From positions 1 through 13,660 of the forward strand of contig CAYPOY010000123.1 in NCBI GenBank assembly GCA_964412395.1: DNA of 13,660 bases. The letters run 5' to 3'. A program made the translations under genes and the position numbers. Numbering within the stretch: the stretch's first letter is position 1; each line of letters starts with the position of its first letter. Below, in pieces: positions 1 through 5,977 of the stretch. The notes below the pieces were generated by a model that did not search any database, was not told the DNA's origin, and saw nothing but the letters and a program-made list of their open reading frames with translations. The DNA is from CAYPOY01 sp964412395 (GTDB taxonomy: Bacteria > Chloroflexota > Anaerolineae > B4-G1).

Positions 1-55
1 TGAGTAGACCTTCGCCCATCAGCCTGAGTAGACCTTCGCCCATCAGCCTGAGTAG
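1..55. repeat. 24-bp tandem repeat, 2.3 copies, cut by the window edge
   Basis: Two identical 24-bp units (1-24 and 25-48, each beginning TGAGTAGACC) are followed by seven bases of a third unit (49-55). The array touches base 1, so more copies probably lie to the left and the full copy number is unknown. It lies 6 bp beyond the rtcB stop codon, in the 3' flank of the archease-rtcB transcript. The unit is a multiple of three, but I see no evidence that it is coding within the window. Confidence 0.9.
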
Positions 56-61
56 TTAATT

Positions 62-1513
62 CTACCCTTTGATAACCGCCAATGGCCGCAGTCGGGTCAC
101 CTTGCGGGCAATCCCTACGCCATGCACCACCTCGACCACGCGACTGACGTCTTTGTAGGCCGCCGGCGCCTCCTCGGCCAGCCCCTTGTTGCTCCCGGCG
201 CGGACGACGATGCCCTGCCTCTCCAGTTTCTTCCTCAATTCGCTTCCCTGGACTTGCTTGCGGGCCTCCCTGCGGCTCATCACGCGCCCTGCCCCGTGAC
301 AGGTCGAGCCGAAGGTCAGTTCCATCGCCTTCTGCGTGCCCACCAGCACGTAGGATGCAGTGCCCATCGATCCGGGTACCAGCACTGGCTGGCCCACGTC
401 GCGATAGTCTTCTGGCACTCCCTGATGACCGGGTGGGAAGGCGCGGGTGGCTCCCTTGCGGTGGATGCACAGTTTCATCCGCTTCCCATCCACCTCGTGC
501 TCCTCAAACTTGGCGATGTTGTGGGTCACGCCGTAGACCTGGAACAGGTCCAAGTCCTTCACCTTGCCGGCCAGGACCTGCTCGAAGGCCTCGCGCACGC
601 CTGTGACCAGCACTTGCCGGTTGACGAAGGCGTAGTTGACCGCGCAGGCCATCGCGCCGTAGTAGGCCCGGCCCTCGGGGGAGTTGATGGGAGCGCACAC
701 CAGTTCCCGGTCTGGCAACTGGATGCCGTATTTCTCCACCACCGGTTGCAGCTTCCTCACGTAGTCGTCGCAGACCTGGTGGCCGAAGCCCCGCGAGCCA
801 CAGTGGATCTGCACCACCACCTGGCCTTTCCACAGGCCGAAGACCTCCGCCGCCTCCGGGTCATAGACCTCTTCGACCACGTCTATCTCCAGGAAGTGAT
901 TGCCCGCGCCCAGGGAGCCTACCTGCGGGCGGCCCCGTTCCTTGGCTCGGGCGCTCACCTGGCTGGGATCGGCCCCAGCCAGGCAGCCCTGCTCCTCTGT
1001 GTGGGCCAGGTCCTCCTGCCGTGCCAGGCCCCGCTTCTGTGCCCACTTCGCGCCCTGCGTTACCAGTTCATTCAGTTCCCGCTCAGAGACTCGCACGCGC
1101 CCTTTCCCGCCTACACCGCTGGGGCAGGCCCGGTAGAGGGCCGCTGTGAGGTCCCACAGGTACGGCGCGATCTCCTCTTGTTCCAGGTATGTGCCCAGGA
1201 GGCGCACGCCGCAGTTGATGTCGTACCCGACGCCTCCAGGGGAGATCACACCGGTGTCGACCCGCATAGCCGCCACGCCCCCGATGGGGAAGCCGTATCC
1301 CTGGTGGAAGTCTGGCATCGCCATCGCATATTTGACGATGCCTGGCAGGGTCGCAGTGTTGATCAATTGTCCCACCGTGCGGTCACGGAAGGCCGCGTCG
1401 AAAAGTTCCACGTCGCCGAACATGCGCGCCGGAACGCGCATGTCGTCCCGGAAATCCTTCGACAATTCCCAGATGTACTTGCCCACCCGTTGAAAGTCGC
1501 TCTTCTGCGCCAT
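62..1513 (-). CDS. rtcB: RtcB-type RNA-splicing ligase (3'-phosphate/5'-OH RNA ligase)
   Basis: RtcB joins RNA 2',3'-cyclic phosphate or 3'-phosphate ends to 5'-OH ends using GTP and Mn2+, via a guanylylated histidine. It acts in tRNA splicing in archaea and eukaryotes and in RNA repair in bacteria. The 483-residue protein has the family length and all hallmark residues: GYDINCG (Asp98, Cys101), GNHF (His206), the metal-site His237, THNIA (His331) and STCHGAGR, whose His406 is the predicted guanylylation site. Spacing closely matches the Pyrococcus enzyme. I chose ATG 1513 over an in-frame ATG at 1558 because a strong AAGGAGG (1520-1526) sits 6 nt upstream of it; the longer form would add 15 basic residues. 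It lies 54 bp downstream of the archease gene on the same strand, so the two are probably co-transcribed. No truncation or missing catalytic residue is seen. Confidence 0.96.
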   Translation of the reverse strand: MAQKSDFQRVGKYIWELSKDFRDDMRVPARMFGDVELFDAAFRDRTVGQLINTATLPGIVKYAMAMPDFHQGYGFPIGGVAAMRVDTGVISPGGVGYDINCGVRLLGTYLEQEEIAPYLWDLTAALYRACPSGVGGKGRVRVSERELNELVTQGAKWAQKRGLARQEDLAHTEEQGCLAGADPSQVSARAKERGRPQVGSLGAGNHFLEIDVVEEVYDPEAAEVFGLWKGQVVVQIHCGSRGFGHQVCDDYVRKLQPVVEKYGIQLPDRELVCAPINSPEGRAYYGAMACAVNYAFVNRQVLVTGVREAFEQVLAGKVKDLDLFQVYGVTHNIAKFEEHEVDGKRMKLCIHRKGATRAFPPGHQGVPEDYRDVGQPVLVPGSMGTASYVLVGTQKAMELTFGSTCHGAGRVMSRREARKQVQGSELRKKLERQGIVVRAGSNKGLAEEAPAAYKDVSRVVEVVHGVGIARKVTRLRPLAVIKG

Positions 1514-1519
1514 CTCCCG

Positions 1520-1526
1520 CCTCCTT
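1520..1526 (-). promoter_or_regulatory. Strong ribosome binding site fixing the rtcB start
   Basis: On the minus strand this reads AAGGAGG, 6 nt before ATG 1513. It favours the 483-residue RtcB over the extended ORF beginning at 1558. Confidence 0.8.
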
Positions 1527-1567
1527 GAACGGTGCTCAATAGCCATTTCACGTTTCATGTTTCACAT

Positions 1568-1999
1568 TTACACGTCGAATACGATTGTGGTCTCGTAGCC
1601 TGCGCCGGTGCGCACGATCTCCAAATCGTTGAACGTGACCGCCTTGATCTGCCGCTGGCACTCCCGCACTGGCCCGCCCTGGGCGACGGCCCGCAATCGG
1701 GTCGGGGTGATCTCAAGCACGTCGAAATCAGTGAAGACACAGCCGTCCCGTTCGCCCAGGTAGAGCAACTCCCCGAGCCAGGCCACCAGCAGTGTCTCGG
1801 CGTCGTAGGCCTCCAACTCGATCAGATGCTCGGTGGCTCGGCTGAGCTCGCCGAAATCCGTCCGATCCACTGCGTCGAGGTCGGCCATCTGGCAGGCCAT
1901 ACCGTAGGCGGCATTGGAGAACAGTTCAGTCAGATCGCGCCCCCAGACGCGGATGGCGATGTCGGCGGTGTGTTCTACTTCCTCGAAGCGTCTGTTCAT
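1568..1999 (-). CDS. Archease, RtcB activating protein
   Basis: Archease is a small partner of RtcB that promotes its guanylylation and allows multiple turnover. The 143-residue product has the family length. It shows the N-terminal EHTADIAI motif, with Asp13 as the expected metal-binding aspartate, the mid-protein LLVAWLGELLYL helix, the IKAVTFNDLEI strand, and a C-terminal FDV end (Asp142) matching the family's second essential aspartate. One difference: many archeases have TYHD where this one has TFND, a histidine-to-asparagine change of unknown effect. Start ATG 1999 has a modest GGGA upstream. A possible promoter at 2009-2037 would give a very short leader. It is the first gene of the archease-rtcB unit, and the pairing supports both calls. 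Confidence 0.94.
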   Translation of the reverse strand: MNRRFEEVEHTADIAIRVWGRDLTELFSNAAYGMACQMADLDAVDRTDFGELSRATEHLIELEAYDAETLLVAWLGELLYLGERDGCVFTDFDVLEITPTRLRAVAQGGPVRECQRQIKAVTFNDLEIVRTGAGYETTIVFDV

Positions 2000-2008
2000 C
2001 TTATTCCC

Positions 2009-2037
2009 ATCTTACCATGAACCGGATTGTTTGCCAA
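2009..2037 (-). promoter_or_regulatory. Candidate sigma70-type promoter for archease-rtcB
   Basis: On the minus strand, TTGGCA (2032-2037) and TAAGAT (2009-2014) are separated by 17 bp, matching the -35 consensus at five of six positions and the -10 at four of six. The -10 ends only 9 nt before the archease ATG, so the transcript would be leaderless or nearly so. Prediction from sequence only. Confidence 0.4.
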
Positions 2038-2193
2038 ATGCAGATGGAGACGGGTATAGTTGGACGTGGTGGACGTGGTTGCCCGCCGCGCCAACTCGCC
2101 GCTGGAGTTGCCAGCCGACGTTCAGGCAGTGAGCCAGGCGATTGGACGGGCAAGTGGGCGGACGACATAATCGAGATGGCGAGATTGCCCATC

Positions 2194-2221
2194 TTGACAA
2201 GACGGTGATCTGCACTACAAT
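2194..2221 (+). promoter_or_regulatory. Strong sigma70-type promoter for the flavoprotein gene
   Basis: A perfect TTGACA (2194-2199) and TACAAT (2216-2221, five of six consensus) are separated by 16 bp. The predicted transcription start, around 2228, coincides with an ATG that opens a 19-codon ORF. The main gene begins about 78 nt downstream. This is the best promoter match in the window. Confidence 0.7.
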
Positions 2222-2227
2222 CTAAAT

Positions 2228-2287
2228 ATGATGTCCTGTCCGGCTTCAGACCTACCAAAGCGCTGTGCAAAATCTTCCCTGGATTGA
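2228..2287 (+). CDS. Possible 19-residue leader peptide (uORF)
   Basis: ATG ATG at 2228-2233 opens a 19-codon reading frame that ends in TGA at 2285-2287. It begins at the expected transcription start, so it would be translated as a leaderless message. It is in the same frame as the downstream flavoprotein, with the TGA directly followed by a TTG at 2288. The encoded peptide (two Cys, three Lys/Arg) has no recognised attenuator pattern. It could equally be chance, since short ORFs are common. Confidence 0.25.
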   Translation: MMSCPASDLPKRCAKSSLD

Positions 2288-2305
2288 TTGAGCAGTGAGA
2301 GGTAT

Positions 2306-3598
2306 ATGGCAGGGCGTCAGGTGATCGTGGTCGGAGGGGGCGCGGCTGGTTTAATGGCCGCCGGGCAGGCCGCCGAACTGGGGGCCGAAACGCTGCTTCT
2401 CGAAAAGATGGATCGCCCGGGACGCAAGCTGCGCATCACCGGCAAGGGACGTTGCAACCTGACCAACGTCGCTTCGTTGTCCGAGTTTATCGCGCATTTT
2501 GGACCCAATGGACGTTTCCTTCGCCAGGCTTTTTCCCGGTTTTTCACCTCTGAACTCGTGGCTTTTTTTGAGGAACTGGGGGTTCGTACTGTGACTGAGC
2601 GAGGAGGACGGGTCTTTCCAGCCAGTGGTCAGGCCCAGGACGTGGTAGATGCGCTGGTACGGTGGGTTGGCGAACGTGGCGTGACCCTGCGGACCCGGTC
2701 GCCGGTGGAGCGGTTGCTTGTCGAGGGAGGACGGGTGGTCGGGGTGCAGGTGTCCCGAAACCAGGTTTTTTCCCAGGAACCTGGTGTCCGTTCCGCCAGA
2801 CGGGTTCATTGTGCAGATGTTCGTGCGGATGGTGTGATCATCGCAACTGGCGGGGCGTCTTACCCTGGCACCGGATCAACGGGGGATGGGTACCGGCTGG
2901 CCGAATCGGTGGGACATGCCATCGTGCCGATTCGACCAGCGCTGGTTCCTCTGGAGACAGCCGGTGACGTTGCCCCCAGGTTGCAAGGCCTGAGCCTGCG
3001 CAACGTGACCGTCCGGGTGTGGGTCAATGGGAAAAAGCAGGCAGAGCTATTTGGCGAAATGCTCTTTACCCACTTTGGCCTTTCTGGGCCGGTTATCCTT
3101 TCCCTGAGCAGGCAGGTCGTGGACGCGCTGCGCCTGGGTCAACGAGTGACCGTTTCCATTGATCTCAAGCCCGCTCTCGACGAGCGCAAGCTGGACACGC
3201 GACTGCTCCGCGACCTGGATGCGCATGGCAAGCAGCAGTTTCGCACCTTGCTCAAAGGCTTGCTTCCCAGAAAACTGATCCCGGTTTGCATAGATTTGAC
3301 GTCCATCTCCCCGGACAAGGCTGGGCACCAGATCACATCTCAGGAGCGTAAGCGACTGCGGGTGTGGTTGAAGGATTTTCGCCTGGAGGTGACCGGGCAC
3401 CGCCCTTTTACGGAGGCGATCATCACCGCCGGTGGAGTGGATACGCGAGAAATCAACCCGCGCACGATGGCTTCGCGCCTGGTGGACGACCTTTATTTCG
3501 CCGGCGAGGTGCTGGACGTGGACGCTGACACCGGTGGCTATAATCTGCAAGCGGCGTTTTCTACCGGTTGGGTTGCTGGCCGGTCTGCGGCACGATAG
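2306..3598 (+). CDS. BaiN/HI0933 (YhiN)-family NAD(P)/FAD-dependent oxidoreductase
   Basis: This is a flavoprotein of the HI0933/YhiN family (TIGR00275-like). Some members are called BaiN or RdsA, but the physiological substrate of most is unknown. The 430-residue protein starts with an FAD-binding Rossmann motif (VIVVGGGAAG, residues 6-15). It then has the family signature KLRITGKGRCNLTN (41-54) and ends with the second FAD motif YFAGEVLDVDADTGGYNLQ near the C-terminus. I prefer ATG 2306, which has GAGAGG just upstream (close spacing of 3 nt) and begins right before the Rossmann strand, over TTG 2288, which has no visible ribosome binding site. A strong promoter lies at 2194-2221. The next gene starts 57 bp downstream on the same strand. 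Length and motifs are normal and the protein looks intact; the exact reaction cannot be told from sequence. Confidence 0.92.
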   Translation: MAGRQVIVVGGGAAGLMAAGQAAELGAETLLLEKMDRPGRKLRITGKGRCNLTNVASLSEFIAHFGPNGRFLRQAFSRFFTSELVAFFEELGVRTVTERGGRVFPASGQAQDVVDALVRWVGERGVTLRTRSPVERLLVEGGRVVGVQVSRNQVFSQEPGVRSARRVHCADVRADGVIIATGGASYPGTGSTGDGYRLAESVGHAIVPIRPALVPLETAGDVAPRLQGLSLRNVTVRVWVNGKKQAELFGEMLFTHFGLSGPVILSLSRQVVDALRLGQRVTVSIDLKPALDERKLDTRLLRDLDAHGKQQFRTLLKGLLPRKLIPVCIDLTSISPDKAGHQITSQERKRLRVWLKDFRLEVTGHRPFTEAIITAGGVDTREINPRTMASRLVDDLYFAGEVLDVDADTGGYNLQAAFSTGWVAGRSAAR

Positions 3599-3655
3599 TG
3601 AGGTTGTAATCATGCCAGGCTGGGAAAGAGCCCTTTGTGCGTAAGAGGTGAATCA

Positions 3656-4720
3656 ATGGTTCGCCCGGAATTCAAACGCGGGCTCCCCGGGATTATCGCC
3701 ACAGGACTGGTGATCCTGACGACCACTATGTGGACGTTCTGGGGCGTGGCGGAGATGTACTACGAGGGCTGGTGGGGGCCATGGTCCGTCAGGCTGGCTT
3801 ACCTGATCCCTGGCGCTGCCTGCCTGGTTCTTACCCTGGTCGTGCTGACCTGGCCCCGGTTCGGCGGCTGGTCGCTCATCGTCGTCGGCGGTGTCTTCAC
3901 CACGTGGTGGTGGACGATGACGGTACGGCGTGCCGGGCTGACGCTGGGCGGGCTGTTGAGCATGTTCCCTGTCAGCGGGATGTTGGTCGCCACCGGCGTC
4001 CTGTTCCTGACCGAAGCCCGGCATCGGCAGCGGTTGCGTGCCACCGGGCGGACGCCGCCGGAGAAGTGGCTCCGGCGCAACCTGCGCTACGTGCTGGCGA
4101 TCGGGGTTCCGCTGCTGGTGGCGATCGCTACCTCGATCTATCACCTGCCGATCCTTTTGACCCGCCAGGACGACGGCGACCGTGGCGCACGGTTGATTGA
4201 AGGTAACGGCGTGACGCTCGTGTGGGCTCCCGAGGGGCCTGGCTGGAACTGGAAGCAACGCTGGGGCGGGTATCCTTCCTGGAACCACATCGCCTTCTAT
4301 GGCGTGGGGCCGGTAGGCCCGGGGGAGAAACCCGGGTACGAGGGCAGAGACGCTACGGCGGATGACATGCAGACCACCGGCCTCTGCCGCTATCTGAGCG
4401 AGGATGGCCTGACGCTCAGACCCGAGCCGCAGAACATCTGGCGCATGCCCACCACCGGCGAGATTGTCCGTTCGCTCGTCCGGCACGGTGAGAACACCGG
4501 CTGCACCTGGAGCGGGGAGACCGGCCGGGCTGCGTGCGAGACCTCGCCCGATAAGGAGACCCCCCTCTGGGCCGCCAATTGGTCGCCCATCTACTACTGG
4601 TCGGCCGACGAGTACGATGAGCGTGGGGCCTACTACGTCAGCTACAACGGCGCGGTCTCCCACCAACCCAAAACCTGGGGCAACCCGCGCCACGGCTACC
4701 GCTGCGTGCGTGAGCCGTGA
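3656..4720 (+). CDS. Five-helix membrane protein with C-terminal DUF1566/Lcl-like domain
   Basis: Function unknown. The 354-residue protein has five hydrophobic segments at about 10-30, 46-66, 72-90, 96-118 and 143-166. The strongly basic loop 121-144 is predicted cytoplasmic, which places residues 167-354 outside the membrane. That outer part resembles DUF1566/Lcl C-terminal or FISUMP-type domains: a WRMPTTGEI motif (262-270), then YYWSADEY (313-320), AYYVSYNGAV (325-334) and a terminal YRCVRE (348-353). Cysteines 244, 283, 294 and 350 could form disulfides. ATG 3656 is preferred over an upstream in-frame start at 3635 because AGAGGTG ends 5 nt before it. It follows the flavoprotein by 57 bp and may share its transcript, though no functional link is visible. 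The membrane topology call is firm; the domain name is by pattern only. Confidence 0.8.
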   Translation: MVRPEFKRGLPGIIATGLVILTTTMWTFWGVAEMYYEGWWGPWSVRLAYLIPGAACLVLTLVVLTWPRFGGWSLIVVGGVFTTWWWTMTVRRAGLTLGGLLSMFPVSGMLVATGVLFLTEARHRQRLRATGRTPPEKWLRRNLRYVLAIGVPLLVAIATSIYHLPILLTRQDDGDRGARLIEGNGVTLVWAPEGPGWNWKQRWGGYPSWNHIAFYGVGPVGPGEKPGYEGRDATADDMQTTGLCRYLSEDGLTLRPEPQNIWRMPTTGEIVRSLVRHGENTGCTWSGETGRAACETSPDKETPLWAANWSPIYYWSADEYDERGAYYVSYNGAVSHQPKTWGNPRHGYRCVREP

Positions 4721-4839
4721 GTAGGAAGAGCGACCCGCTCCACGTCAAGCAGCACGAAGTCACCCTGACGCGGCGGCGCGCTTCCCGCCCCCATTGTCCC
4801 CAGCGTGATGCACTCGTGAGTGGTGGGTCGGGAGCCGGT

Positions 4840-4868
4840 TTGCTGCCCGCGCCGCTCCGTGTTAAAAT
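4840..4868 (+). promoter_or_regulatory. Candidate promoter for the ketopantoate-reductase-like gene
   Basis: TTGCTG (4840-4845, three of six consensus) and TAAAAT (4863-4868, five of six) are separated by exactly 17 bp. The start codon at 4880 lies only 11 nt after the -10 box and no Shine-Dalgarno sequence is visible, so the mRNA would be nearly leaderless. It sits in the 159-bp gap after the preceding gene, which holds no other recognisable feature. Confidence 0.45.
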
Positions 4869-4879
4869 GCGTTTCACTG

Positions 4880-5938
4880 ATGATGCGAGTTATTGTGGTG
4901 GGAGGGGGAGCCGTTGGCGGGTTCCTCGGGGCACGGTTGGCCCTGGCGGGCAATGAAGTCGCGCTGGTGGGACGGCCGTGGCTGGTGGACGCCGTGCGGG
5001 CACGGGGGCTGCGACTGATCGAGCCCCGGGAGGAGTGCCTTGTGCACCAGGGGCTGAACGTCGTCTCCAGCATAGCCGAGGCGGCTGCCTTTGGCCCCTT
5101 CGACCTGGCGCTGCTCACGGTGAAGACCTACGATGTGGACACCGCTACCCGCCAGATGCAGGAGAGTGACCTGGGGCATCCGCCGGTGCTGTGCCTGCAG
5201 AACGGCATCGGCAGCGAGGAACGGCTCAGCCAGGCTTTCGGCACTGACCGGGTGATCGCAGCGTCGCTGACTCAGCCGGCGAGTGTGCTGGAACCGGGCA
5301 CCGTACGGTTGGTGAAAGAGCACGGCGGGCTCGCGTTAGCGCCGGTGATGCGGGAAGCGAATGTCGGGCACGTGGCAACGTCATTGAGAGAGGCGGGCCT
5401 GCGGGTACGCCTGTACCGGGACTATAGGGCGATCAAGTGGTCTAAACTGCCGCTCAACATGCTAGGCAACACCATCCCCGCCATTCTCAATATGCCGCCG
5501 GGGGAAGTCTACGCCCATATTGGGCTTCTCCGGTTGGAAATCGCTGCGATGCGGGAGTTGATGGCGGTGACACGTGCGCTGGGAATACGGATAGTGGACT
5601 TGCCTGGTTATCCGGTACGCCCGCTGATGTGGGCATTGCGTCACCTGCCCGCGCCGCTGCTGGTTCCGTTGTTGCGCCGACTGGTGGGAGGTGGGCGAAA
5701 GGGACGGACACCGTCGTTGCAACAGGGGCTGACACAGGGACGGACGGTCTCCGAAGTAGCCGACCTGAACGGTGCGGTTGTGCGCTACGGAGAGCGCGTG
5801 GGCGTGGCAACACCGGCCAACCGGCTGCTGACGGAGACACTGGAGGCGATCTATGCTGGGAGGTATGCCTGGGACGAGTGGAGCCGTCGGCCAGAGCGAT
5901 TGGTCGAGGCATGGATGCGGGCCATCGCGCTGGCCTGA
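4880..5938 (+). CDS. Ketopantoate reductase (ApbA/PanE) family protein
   Basis: The family reduces 2-dehydropantoate to pantoate with NADPH in coenzyme A synthesis, but many paralogues act on other 2-oxoacids. The 352-residue protein begins with a dinucleotide-binding motif (VIVVGGGAVGG, 4-14). It continues with LLTVKTYD (78-85), LQNGIGSEE (106-114) and the catalytic-region KWSKLPLN, where Lys189 matches the catalytic lysine of E. coli PanE and Asn193 the nearby asparagine. Residues SEVADLNG (291-298) include Glu292 in the position of the substrate-contacting Glu. At 352 residues it is slightly longer than typical PanE (about 300). Start: ATG 4880 or the adjacent ATG 4883; a longer ORF from 4820 has no support and adds sequence ahead of the Rossmann strand. 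No pantothenate genes are nearby, so the substrate is uncertain. It converges on the dhaM gene, with 39 bp between stop codons. Confidence 0.88.
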   Translation: MMRVIVVGGGAVGGFLGARLALAGNEVALVGRPWLVDAVRARGLRLIEPREECLVHQGLNVVSSIAEAAAFGPFDLALLTVKTYDVDTATRQMQESDLGHPPVLCLQNGIGSEERLSQAFGTDRVIAASLTQPASVLEPGTVRLVKEHGGLALAPVMREANVGHVATSLREAGLRVRLYRDYRAIKWSKLPLNMLGNTIPAILNMPPGEVYAHIGLLRLEIAAMRELMAVTRALGIRIVDLPGYPVRPLMWALRHLPAPLLVPLLRRLVGGGRKGRTPSLQQGLTQGRTVSEVADLNGAVVRYGERVGVATPANRLLTETLEAIYAGRYAWDEWSRRPERLVEAWMRAIALA

Positions 5939-5977
5939 AGGGCAGCAGACAGGCACACCTTGAAGAAGAGAAGAAGA

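Larger units (their letters stand above)
2000..2305. other. Divergent intergenic region between archease and the flavoprotein gene
   Basis: This 306-bp gap separates the leftward archease-rtcB unit from the rightward flavoprotein gene. It holds the two candidate promoters listed separately and a tandem pair of the 9-mer GGACGTGGT (2062-2070 and 2071-2079), which could be an operator but has no known match. ORFs on either strand here have no recognisable protein features. No RNA gene was recognised. Confidence 0.7.

Noticed and set aside
1..55. CRISPR array
   Set aside because: The 24-bp units are directly adjacent with no unique spacers, so this is a simple tandem repeat.
122..1528. 468-codon open frame on the plus strand opposite rtcB
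   Set aside because: It is a mirror of the clear RtcB frame, with His/Leu/Arg-rich composition and no recognisable domain.
3653..4693. 346-codon open frame on the minus strand opposite the membrane protein gene
   Set aside because: Composition is Pro/Arg/Gly/His-rich as in antisense of GC-rich coding DNA. The plus frame has clear membrane helices and a ribosome binding site.
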